A stretch of DNA of 64,000 bases from the NCBI GenBank assembly GCA_016702545.1, contig JADJDT010000042.1, positions 124,001-188,000 on the forward strand. Direction: 5' to 3'. Under the pieces are notes generated by a model. That model had not been told where the DNA came from. It did no database searches and worked only from the letters and a program-made list of their open reading frames with translations. This document shows, one piece after another, positions 35,461 through 43,189 of the stretch; within the stretch, counting starts at the first letter, position 1; each line of letters starts with the position of its first letter. The translations under genes were made by a program, and so were the position numbers. Source of the DNA: Pseudomonadota bacterium (GTDB taxonomy: Bacteria > Myxococcota_A > Polyangia > GCA-2747355).

Positions 35461-35621
35461 AGTACAGCGGACCGAAAAGGGGGGTCCCTATCGCGACGGG
35501 CTGGGCGGCGAGGGCAAGGCGGAACGCCGCAGGAATACCGGGGAGTATTTCAAGGCGTTCCAACGCGGCCCCCGAGGTCCAGAACGAGCGAGAGGGTCCC
35601 CTTTTTCCGGGGAGCTGTACT
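35461..35621. repeat. 161-bp palindromic intergenic element, copy 4
   Basis: Outer agtacagc/gctgtact, then an accgaaaagggg-type arm pairing with ccccttttt, enclose ggcaaggcggaacgcc, an apex ggaatac-cgggga-gtattt, and ggcgttccaacgc. The core layout is that of the elements at 6466, 12211 and 41835. It fills most of the 254-base spacer before the antiporter gene, and its right end (gtactaa) could contribute a -10 sequence to that gene. Confidence 0.85.
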
Positions 35622-35632
35622 AAGGTCGGTCC

Positions 35633-37801
35633 GTGGCGCCCCAGATCCTGCAGTCGCTCAGCGAACACGCCGTGTTCCTGCTCTTGGTCCAGCTTGCGCT
35701 GCTGCTGGCGGTGGCGCGGCTGGGCGCCGAGCTCTGCAAGCGCTTCGGCCTGCCCGGGGTCGTGGGTGAGCTGCTGGCCGGCATCGCGCTCGGTCCGAGC
35801 CTGCTCGGTCACTTCGCTCCCGGTGCCTTTGCCGCGATCTTCCCGCCCGATGCGGCCCAGTTTCAGCTGCTCGAGGTCGTCGGCACGCTCGGCATGGTGT
35901 TGTTGCTGCTCTTCACCGGCCTCGAGACGGACCTCAAGCTGCTGCGGCACCTCGGCCGCGCGGCGCTGATCGCCTCGGCGATGGGCATGGTCGTGCCCTT
36001 TGCGATGGGCTTCGTGCTCGGCCTGGTGATGCCCGACGCCTACCTGGCGCAGCCCGGGCAGCGCATCCTCTTCAGCGCCTTCCTCGCCACGGCGATGGCG
36101 ATCTCGGCGATGCCGGTGATCGCGAAGATCCTCGCCGATCTCGACCTGACGAAGCGCAACATCGGGCTGGTGATCTTGTCCGCGGGGGTGGTGGACGACA
36201 CCGCGGGTTGGCTGATCCTGTCGCTGATCGCCGGGGCGGCGCATGGGGAGATCCGCCTGGCCCGCTTGCTCGGCACGCTGGGGTTGACCGTCGGCTTCGT
36301 CGCCGCCGCCGCGCTGGTGCTGCTGCCGCTGGCGCGCTGGCTCGTGGCCCAGACCACCCGTCGCGGCAAGACGCGCGATGCCGACCTGGTGCTGCTGCTG
36401 GTCGTGACGCTGCTCTGCGCCGCGCTGACGCAGTGGATCGGCGTCCACGCGGGCTTCGGGGCCTTCGTCGCCGGGACGGTCTTTCGCCAGGTGCCGCAGC
36501 TCAGGGCGGACGCCGTGCACCGCCTCGAGGCGCTGATCATGGCCGTGCTGGCGCCCGTCTTCTTCGGCCTGGTGGGGCTCAAGGTCGACCTCTGGGCCCT
36601 GGGCGGCGGGACGATGTTGCTGGTGGTGTTGACCGTCGCCTGTCTCGGCAAGCTGGTGGGGTGCACGCTGGGCAGCATCTGGGGGGGCCTGCGCTTCTGG
36701 GAGGGGCTGTCGATCGCGGTGGCGATGAACGCGCGCGGGGCGATGGAGCTGGTCGTCGCCACCATCGGCCTGTCGTTGGGCATCCTCAACCCGCAGATGT
36801 TCGCGATCATCGTCGTCGTCGCGATCGCGACCTCCTTCCTCGCCCCGGTGGGGCTGCGCCTGACGATGCGCAAGGTGCGCCTGACCGAGGACGAGTCGCG
36901 CCGCATGCTCGCCGAGCAGGTCCAGGGCGTGTTCGACCCGACGCGCGTCCGGGTGCTGCTGGCGGTCGACGACGGCGCCAATACCTTGGCGGCGGCGACC
37001 TTGGCCGCCGGCCTGGCCAAGCGCAGCGCCCACCCGGTCGAGGTCCTGCACGTCAAGCGCCCGCGCTCGTGGCGCCAGTGGCTGCGGGAACTCGCCGCCC
37101 GGCCGCGGACGCCAGGGTTGGAGCGCGTCTCGACCCGACAGCACCTGATGATGGCGGGCCTCTCGCCCGCCGTGCGCCACGTCAAGCACGCCGACGTGGC
37201 CGGGGCGATCGCCGAGGTCGCGGGCCGCGGCTTCGAGCTGGTGGTGGTCGGCGCCTCGTGGCGGGGTGAGTCGCTCGGCGGGCCCGTGCTCGCCGATCTC
37301 GTGCGCGCGGCGCCCTGTCACCTGGCGATCGTCAAGGCCGGGCCGAATGAGGCGCCCTACCGCCGCCTGCTCGTGCCCTTCGACGGCGGCGTGTTCGCGC
37401 GCGTGGCGGTGGAGTTCGCCGTGCGCTACGCCGAGGTCACCGGCGCCAGCCTGACGGTGGCCCTGCTGACCGAGCAGCGGCCCCAGATCGCCGCCTACGC
37501 CGACCCGGAGCACACGCTGGTCTCCGCCTCGAGCCCCACCTCCGACGACGATCGCGACCGCATCTCCCGCATCTTCCGCACCACCGAGCTGCGACCCACG
37601 ATCGAGCAGCTCGCCTACGGTCCCTCGTCCAGCAACCTGCGCGAGGCCATCGCCTCGGGCAAGCACGATCTGGTGGTCATCGGCGCGGAGAATCGCGCGC
37701 TGCAGCATCGCTTGTACTTCGGCTACGACAACGAGCGCATCCTCAGCGAGAGCCGGATCGCCGCCGTGGTGGTGGTCCCGCATGTGGCGCTGTTGCGCTG
37801 A
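35633..37801 (+). CDS. CPA2-family Na+(K+)/H+ antiporter with two C-terminal universal-stress domains
   Basis: A 722-residue protein from GTG 35633. Residues ~10-415 form 12-13 membrane helices of the KefB/NapA type (LCKRFGLPGVVGELLAGIALGPSLLG, VGTLGMVLLLLFTGLETDL, LSAGVVDDTAGWLIL with the ion-binding VDD pair, HAGFGAFVAGTVF, NARGAMELVVATIGLSLG). Residues ~440-570 and ~575-720 are two USP-like domains (RVRVLLAVDDGANTLAAA ... ELVVVGASWRGESLGGPVLADLV; RRLLVPFDGGVFARVAVEFAVRYAE ... DLVVIGAENRA). The transport part exchanges protons for Na+ or K+ at the inner membrane; the USP part may bind nucleotides and regulate it. The family is known in cyanobacteria and Myxococcota. It may share a transcript with the HExxH lipoprotein 11 bases downstream. 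Confidence 0.92.
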   Translation: MAPQILQSLSEHAVFLLLVQLALLLAVARLGAELCKRFGLPGVVGELLAGIALGPSLLGHFAPGAFAAIFPPDAAQFQLLEVVGTLGMVLLLLFTGLETDLKLLRHLGRAALIASAMGMVVPFAMGFVLGLVMPDAYLAQPGQRILFSAFLATAMAISAMPVIAKILADLDLTKRNIGLVILSAGVVDDTAGWLILSLIAGAAHGEIRLARLLGTLGLTVGFVAAAALVLLPLARWLVAQTTRRGKTRDADLVLLLVVTLLCAALTQWIGVHAGFGAFVAGTVFRQVPQLRADAVHRLEALIMAVLAPVFFGLVGLKVDLWALGGGTMLLVVLTVACLGKLVGCTLGSIWGGLRFWEGLSIAVAMNARGAMELVVATIGLSLGILNPQMFAIIVVVAIATSFLAPVGLRLTMRKVRLTEDESRRMLAEQVQGVFDPTRVRVLLAVDDGANTLAAATLAAGLAKRSAHPVEVLHVKRPRSWRQWLRELAARPRTPGLERVSTRQHLMMAGLSPAVRHVKHADVAGAIAEVAGRGFELVVVGASWRGESLGGPVLADLVRAAPCHLAIVKAGPNEAPYRRLLVPFDGGVFARVAVEFAVRYAEVTGASLTVALLTEQRPQIAAYADPEHTLVSASSPTSDDDRDRISRIFRTTELRPTIEQLAYGPSSSNLREAIASGKHDLVVIGAENRALQHRLYFGYDNERILSESRIAAVVVVPHVALLR

Positions 37802-37812
37802 AGGAGACCGTG

Positions 37813-39243
37813 ATGAAGCGAGACCCGCGCGGGGGCCGCGTCCGACGCTGGCCCTGCCTGCTGCGCCTCGCCGGTTGTGCGCTGTTGGCCAGCGTGTCCT
37901 GCGGCGGCGAGGCCGAGCAGCAGGGGCTCTGTGATCTGCGCGCGCGGGGCTGCCAGCAGGGCATCTACCGCGAGCTGGTGGCGCTGCGTGGCGGCGGGGC
38001 GGTCCCCAGCTTGCCGCGGGTGCGGCTGATCACGCGCGCCGAGCTGGAGGCGCTGGCGCGCGCGGCGGAGGGCGACGGCGCCGGGGCGGGCGACGAGCCT
38101 CGTTGCGTCGAGCAGGCCTTCTCGCGGGGGCTGCAGCAGCTCGGCCTGCTGGCGCCGGCGACGCCGGTCGGCGCAGCGGCGGCCGAGACCTTCACCGAGG
38201 GCGTCGCGGCCTTCTACACCAGCGCCGACGACACGGTGACGATCGTCGACGAGCTGAGCGAGGATCCCGCGGTGGACCTCGGCACGCTGGCGCACGAGCT
38301 CACGCATGCGCTGCAGCAGCGCGAGCGCTTGAGCGCGCGGCTCGACGGCTGGCAGGCGCGCGGCTCGGACGCGGAGCTGGCGCAGCTCGCGCTGAGCGAG
38401 GGCGAGGCGACCTTCTGCGGGCTGGCCGTGGCCCTCGCGCGCAGCGGGCGGGCGGTAAGCGAGCTGAACTGGGAGGCGGCCTTCGACCTGCTCGATCAGC
38501 TGGCGCTAGAGGAGGTGCGGGAGGCGGCCTCAGCCCTCGTGGCGGCACGCTTCACGCTGCCTTACCCGCTCGGCGGCCGCTATTTCAGTCGGCGCTTCCT
38601 CGAGCAGGCGCGGCCGGATCTTCCGGCGATCTACGAGGCGTGGCCGCGCTCGACGATTGGGCTGCTGGCCCCCGACGACGCGGGCGCGCCGGTCGAGCCG
38701 CTGCCCTTGGCCTGCGGCCCCCCGGCAGCGCCAGCAGGGAGCCTGGTCGCCGACGACGACCGCATGGGAGCAGTGGGGGCCTACGCCCTGGGGGCGAAGG
38801 TGCTCGCGCTCTCCGATCCCCGGACGCTGGCGCGGCAGTGGCGCGACGATCGGATGCTGCAGTACGTGGGGCCGGGCCAGGTCGCCGCGGTGAGCTGGCG
38901 GCTGCGTCTGGCGCTGCCCGCCGACGCTCAGACCCTCTTCGAGCAGGCCACGGGTCAGGCCACGGCGCGGGACTGGCAGGTGCTGCGCCTGTCCGCGGAG
39001 GAGGTCGCCCTGCTGGGCGCCTGGCCGGCGCCGGCGCCGGCGGCGGTCTGCGCGCCTCCCGACGAAGGGCCGCTCTTCGGTCCGACGGAGTACGCGGCGG
39101 CGGAGGTCGCCTGTGCTGCGCTAGGCCCGACCGCGGCCGCGGCGCGGAACACCTCGCTGCACCCGCTCCGGCTGCCGCTCCGCGCGGGTCGGGTCGAGCC
39201 ACCGCCGCTCTTCCGCCGCTGGATCGGGGCCACGCTCAGATGA
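37813..39243 (+). CDS. Lipoprotein zinc metalloprotease-like protein (HExxH)
   Basis: A 476-residue protein from the ATG at 37813, with aaggag 6 bases upstream. A lipoprotein signal (LLRLAGCALLASVSCGG) is followed by a Cys pair. At ~155-165 the sequence LAHELTHALQQ contains HExxH, and SEGEATFCGLA ~45 residues later supplies a plausible third zinc ligand Glu, the arrangement of gluzincin peptidases. The rest (FTLPYPLGGRYFSRRFLEQARPDLPAIYEAWPRSTI) resembles the DUF-type HExxH lipoproteins that recur in Myxococcota. The substrate is unknown and the protein is expected in the periplasm or on the surface. Confidence 0.72.
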   Translation: MKRDPRGGRVRRWPCLLRLAGCALLASVSCGGEAEQQGLCDLRARGCQQGIYRELVALRGGGAVPSLPRVRLITRAELEALARAAEGDGAGAGDEPRCVEQAFSRGLQQLGLLAPATPVGAAAAETFTEGVAAFYTSADDTVTIVDELSEDPAVDLGTLAHELTHALQQRERLSARLDGWQARGSDAELAQLALSEGEATFCGLAVALARSGRAVSELNWEAAFDLLDQLALEEVREAASALVAARFTLPYPLGGRYFSRRFLEQARPDLPAIYEAWPRSTIGLLAPDDAGAPVEPLPLACGPPAAPAGSLVADDDRMGAVGAYALGAKVLALSDPRTLARQWRDDRMLQYVGPGQVAAVSWRLRLALPADAQTLFEQATGQATARDWQVLRLSAEEVALLGAWPAPAPAAVCAPPDEGPLFGPTEYAAAEVACAALGPTAAAARNTSLHPLRLPLRAGRVEPPPLFRRWIGATLR

Positions 39244-39361
39244 GGCGCGCGCGCGGCCATCCCGCGTTCCGCCGCGACGCAGCCCCCGCCGCCGTAGTAG
39301 GATGGGCGGGAGCCATCGCAAAAAAGTGGGTCCCGTTCTTGCCGCGTCCAGGTGCCGTGTG

Positions 39362-41833
39362 ATGCCCCCATTGCCCGATATTGCAGCGCCCGATCTTGCA
39401 GCGCCCGAGGTCGCCAGGGTGATTCAGCGCCTGGTCGAGGCGTTCCCCGACGGCTTCTTCGTCTACGTGCGCGACGCCGAGGGCGTGTTCTCCTTCGTCA
39501 GCCCGGCGGTGACGCGCGTGTTGGGCTACACCCCGGAGGACTTCCTGGTCGGCCAGGCGGGGCACCGCTGTGGCCCTCCGCTGCAGCGAGCGGGGCTCCA
39601 GGGCGGAGTGGCGCGGGAGGACGCGGCGCTGCCGCCGCGGCAGGAGCTGGCGTTTCGGCACCGGTCGGGCGGCGTGGTCCGCCTCGAGGTCGTGGAAGTG
39701 CCGCGTCTCGACGACGCGGGGCGCGTGGTGGCGTACGAGGGCGTGGCGCGCGACGTCACCGAGCTGCGCCGCGCCGCGGAGGCGCTGCAGGAGAGCGAGG
39801 ATAAGTACCGCCGGACGATGGAGGCCTCGCTGGTCGGGATCTACGTGATCCAGGATCTGAGCTTCCGCTACGTCAACCCTACGATGGCCGGGCTCTTCGG
39901 CTACGCGCCGGAGGAGATCATCGATCGCCTCGGGCCCTCCGACCTGGTGGTCCCCCAGGACCGCGAGCGCGTCCGCGAGAATTTGCTGCGGCGGGCCGGC
40001 GGCGAGGACGGGCATCCCTACGAGATCCGCTGCCTGCGCCGGGACGGCAGCTCCTTCGACGCCGTGGTCTGGGGCAGGGGGATCACCTACCAAGGGCGAG
40101 CGGCCTCGGTCGGGACGCTGGCTGACGTCTCCGAGCTGAAGCGCGCCGAGCGCGAGCTGCGCCGGCAGAAGGAGCGGGCCGAGGTCACGCTGGGCTCGAT
40201 CGGCGAGGGCGTGATCGCGACCGACGCCGCCGGCCTGGTCGAGTACCTCAACCCCATGGCCGAGTCGCTGACGGGCCGCAGCGCCGCCGAGGCGCGCGGA
40301 CGGCCGCTCGCCGAGGTGCTGCGACTGGTCGATGGGGCGACGGGGGAGCCGCAGTCGGATCCGGTCGTGGCTTGCCTGCGCCACGGGCAGCGGGTCGCCC
40401 TCGGTGGGCACAGCCTGCTGCTCGCCGCCGACGGCCAGGAGGTCCCGATTCAGGCCTCGACGGCGCCGATTCAGGGGACCGGCGAGGGCGCCGACGGCGT
40501 CGTGATCGTCTTTCGCGATGTCTCGGAGTCCCGGCGCTTCGCGGCCGAGCTCTCGCACCAGGCGACGCACGACGAGCTCACCGGCCTGATCAACCGCCGC
40601 GAGTTCGACCGGCGGCTCGAGCTGGCGTTGGTCCGCGCGCGCGAGCACGGGATCGGCAGCGTGCTGTGCTACATCGACCTCGATCAGTTCAAGCTGGTCA
40701 ACGATACCTGCGGGCATGTGGCGGGGGATGCCCTGCTGCGCCAGGTCGGGCACGAGATTCGCGAGCTGGCCCGGCGCAGCGATGCGCTCGCCCGACTCGG
40801 CGGTGACGAGTTCGGTCTGTTGCTCGATCACTGCACGACCGAGCAGGCGCTGCGGGTGGCGCAGCAGATCAACGCGCGCCTCGCGCGCTCGCGCTTCGTC
40901 TGGGACGGGCAGGTCTTCCTGGCGACCGTGAGCATCGGTCTGGCCGCCCTCGACGCCACGACCGAGAGCACGGTGAGCGCGCTGAGCGCGGCCGACTCGG
41001 CCTGCTACCTGGCCAAGGACCTGGGGCGCAACCGGATCCAGATCCACCACCCGGGCAGCGCGGAGGTGACCAAGCGCGAGGGCGAGATGCGCTGGGCGGT
41101 CGCGTTGCCGCGGGCGCTGGAGGAAGATCGCTTCGTGCTCTTCAGCCAGCCGATCGCCCGCGTGCTCGGCCCGGTGGACGAGGGCGAGCACTATGAGATC
41201 CTGCTGCGCCTCAAGGACGCCGCGGGCCAGATCGTCTACCCGGGCGACTTCCTGCCGGCGGCCGAGCGCTACAGCCTCGCCAGCAGCATCGATCGCTGGG
41301 TCATTCGCGCGACCTTCCACTGGCTGCGCGAGCGCGTGGCCCGCCTCGATCGCTTGGCGACCTGCGCGATCAATATCTCGGGGCAGTCGCTGGGCGAGGA
41401 GTCCTTCCTCGACGACGTGCTCGAGCAGTTGACGGCCTTCGGCATCCCCGGGTCGAAGATCTGTTTCGAGATCACCGAGACCGTCGCCGTCGCGAACCTC
41501 GCCGCCGCCAGCGCCTTCATCGGCGCGCTCAGAGGTCGCGGCTGCCGCTTCGCCCTCGACGACTTCGGTAGCGGCCTCTCGTCCTTCGCCTACCTCAAGC
41601 GGCTGCCGGTCGACTTCATCAAGATCGACGGCTTCTTCGTGCGGGACATGGTGGACGATCCGATGGGCTACGCGATCGTCAAGTCGATCAACGAGATCGG
41701 CAAGACCCTGGGCAAGCGCACGATCGCCGAGTTCGTCGAGAACCCGGCCATCCTGGCCGCGCTGCGCACCATCGGGGTCGACTTCGCCCAGGGCTACGGT
41801 ATTGGCCGGCCGGCGCCGCTGCCAGAGGCTTGA
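39362..41833 (+). CDS. PAS-GGDEF-EAL cyclic-di-GMP turnover protein
   Basis: About 823 residues from ATG 39362; the frame opens at 39302. Three PAS units cover residues ~20-135, ~145-265 and ~275-395 (FVSPAVTRVLGYTPEDFL; YVNPTMAGLFGYAPEEII; LNPMAESLTGRSAAEARG). GGDEF follows at ~410-570 with an intact active-site RLGGDEFGLLL and no clear RxxD inhibitory site. EAL is at ~590-815, with YEILLRL where E-x-L-x-R is expected, DDFGSGLSSF, and KIDGFFVRDM. The EAL signature reads E-I-L; Glu and Leu are kept, so activity is possible. The protein may make or break cyclic-di-GMP in response to a PAS ligand. No transmembrane segment is seen, so it is cytoplasmic. A palindromic element starts two bases after the stop. 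Confidence 0.93.
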   Translation: MPPLPDIAAPDLAAPEVARVIQRLVEAFPDGFFVYVRDAEGVFSFVSPAVTRVLGYTPEDFLVGQAGHRCGPPLQRAGLQGGVAREDAALPPRQELAFRHRSGGVVRLEVVEVPRLDDAGRVVAYEGVARDVTELRRAAEALQESEDKYRRTMEASLVGIYVIQDLSFRYVNPTMAGLFGYAPEEIIDRLGPSDLVVPQDRERVRENLLRRAGGEDGHPYEIRCLRRDGSSFDAVVWGRGITYQGRAASVGTLADVSELKRAERELRRQKERAEVTLGSIGEGVIATDAAGLVEYLNPMAESLTGRSAAEARGRPLAEVLRLVDGATGEPQSDPVVACLRHGQRVALGGHSLLLAADGQEVPIQASTAPIQGTGEGADGVVIVFRDVSESRRFAAELSHQATHDELTGLINRREFDRRLELALVRAREHGIGSVLCYIDLDQFKLVNDTCGHVAGDALLRQVGHEIRELARRSDALARLGGDEFGLLLDHCTTEQALRVAQQINARLARSRFVWDGQVFLATVSIGLAALDATTESTVSALSAADSACYLAKDLGRNRIQIHHPGSAEVTKREGEMRWAVALPRALEEDRFVLFSQPIARVLGPVDEGEHYEILLRLKDAAGQIVYPGDFLPAAERYSLASSIDRWVIRATFHWLRERVARLDRLATCAINISGQSLGEESFLDDVLEQLTAFGIPGSKICFEITETVAVANLAAASAFIGALRGRGCRFALDDFGSGLSSFAYLKRLPVDFIKIDGFFVRDMVDDPMGYAIVKSINEIGKTLGKRTIAEFVENPAILAALRTIGVDFAQGYGIGRPAPLPEA

Positions 41834-41834
41834 G

Positions 41835-41974
41835 CCCACCGCTCAGCTGAGTCGATCCATCCCGCCAGGCTTCGTTGCTCGCTGCGGTGCGTGCTCACAG
41901 CACGAGAAGGCTGCTCCGCCCGCTCCTCGCTCGCGCCTCGCCTGGCGGGCGCCTCAACCCAGCTGAGCGGTGGG
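41835..41974. repeat. 140-bp palindromic intergenic element, copy 3 (inverted)
   Basis: Arms 41835-41852 and 41957-41974 pair at 17 of 18 positions. Read on the other strand it matches 6466-6607 with about 10 differences over 109 bases, including the gagcacgcaccgcagcgagc segment. It lies between two convergent genes, directly after the PAS-GGDEF-EAL stop and 11 bases before the thiolase stop. Confidence 0.9.
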
Positions 41975-41985
41975 GGTAGGGCTCG

Positions 41986-43152
41986 TCAGCTTACGCGTTC
42001 GAAGAGCCCCGCCGCGCCCATCCCGCCGCCGATGCACATGCTGACCACGCCCCAGCGTCCGCCCTTGCGCTCGAGCTCGTGCAGCAGCTTGGCCGTGAGG
42101 TTGACGCCGGTGGCGCCCAGCGGGTGGCCGAGGGCGATCGCGCCGCCGTTGGGATTGACGCGATCGGCGGGGATCCCCAGCTCGCGCACGCAGTAGCAGG
42201 CCTGGGCGGCGAAGGCCTCGTTGAGCTCGAAGACGTCGATCTCGTCGATGCCCAGGCCTGCCCCCTCCAGCAGCTTGCGAATCGCCGGCACAGGGCCGAT
42301 GCCCATCAGCTCGGGGGCCACGCCGACGGCGACGAAGCGGCGAAAGATGGCGAGGGGGCGCAGGCCCAGCTTCTCCGCGGCGTGGCGCTCGATCAGCACC
42401 GCGGCGCCCGCGCCATCCGTCAGCGGCGAGGCGTTGCCGGCGGTGACGCTGCCATCGTCGGCGAAGGCCGGCTTGAGCTGCCCCAGCGCCTCGAGGGTGG
42501 TGTCACCGCGCACGGTCTCGTCGTGGCGGAGCGTGACGACGCGCGGTCCGCTCTCCTCATAGACCTTGGTCGTCACCGGTACGAGCTGGGCGTCGAAGCG
42601 CCCGGCGCGCTGGGCCGCGGCCGCGCGCTGGTGACTGGTGTAGGCGAACTGGTCCTGCTCGGCGCGGCTGACGCCGAAGCGTCGGGCCACGTTCTCCGCG
42701 GTGATCCCCATGCTGGTGTAGGCCTCGGGATAGCGCTCGAAGAGCTCCGGGTGGGTCGAGGGCTTGTTGCCCCCCATCGGCACCATGCTCATCGACTCGA
42801 CGCCTCCGGCGACGATCACCTCGCTGCCGCCCAGCGCGATGCTGCCCGCGCCGATGGCCAGCGCCTGCAGTCCCGACGAGCAGAAGCGATTGATCGTCAG
42901 CGCCGGCACCTCGGCGGGCAGTCCGGCGAGGAAGCCGGCGATGCGCGCGACGTTCATGCCCTGCTCGCCCTCGGGCATCGCGCAGCCGAGGATCACGTCA
43001 CCGATGCGCCGCGGATCGAGCCCGGGGCAGCGCCGGACGGCCTCGGCGATCGCCAGACCGGCTAGCGTGTCGGGACGCGTGTCGCGCAGGGCCCCCTTGT
43101 GGGCGCGACCGCAGGGCGTGCGGGCGATGGCAACGATGGCTACTTCGCGCAT
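41986..43152 (-). CDS. Acetyl-CoA acyltransferase (thiolase)
   Basis: A 388-residue thiolase from ATG 43152, full length. The active-site Cys is in NRFCSSGLQA (~90), the His in GHPLGATG (~345), and the second Cys in SMCIGGGMGAA near the end; the PEGEQGMNVARIAGFLAGLP N-terminus is typical of beta-oxidation FadA-type enzymes. It cleaves 3-ketoacyl-CoA to acetyl-CoA and a shortened acyl-CoA in the cytoplasm. It is 37 bases downstream of the hydroxyacyl-CoA dehydrogenase gene on the same strand, the classical pairing of fatty-acid beta-oxidation, and the two are probably cotranscribed. Confidence 0.94.
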   Translation of the reverse strand: MREVAIVAIARTPCGRAHKGALRDTRPDTLAGLAIAEAVRRCPGLDPRRIGDVILGCAMPEGEQGMNVARIAGFLAGLPAEVPALTINRFCSSGLQALAIGAGSIALGGSEVIVAGGVESMSMVPMGGNKPSTHPELFERYPEAYTSMGITAENVARRFGVSRAEQDQFAYTSHQRAAAAQRAGRFDAQLVPVTTKVYEESGPRVVTLRHDETVRGDTTLEALGQLKPAFADDGSVTAGNASPLTDGAGAAVLIERHAAEKLGLRPLAIFRRFVAVGVAPELMGIGPVPAIRKLLEGAGLGIDEIDVFELNEAFAAQACYCVRELGIPADRVNPNGGAIALGHPLGATGVNLTAKLLHELERKGGRWGVVSMCIGGGMGAAGLFERVS

Positions 43153-43189
43153 CTGGCGTCTCCTCCGTCGGGGTCGGGCCTACCCTGCG

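Noticed and set aside
35375..37783. 802-residue minus-strand frame opposite the antiporter
   Set aside because: It is antisense to a clear membrane transporter, with His/Gln/Arg-rich nonsense composition.
39236..41839. 867-residue minus-strand frame opposite the PAS-GGDEF-EAL gene
   Set aside because: Shadow of a conserved gene; no domain visible.
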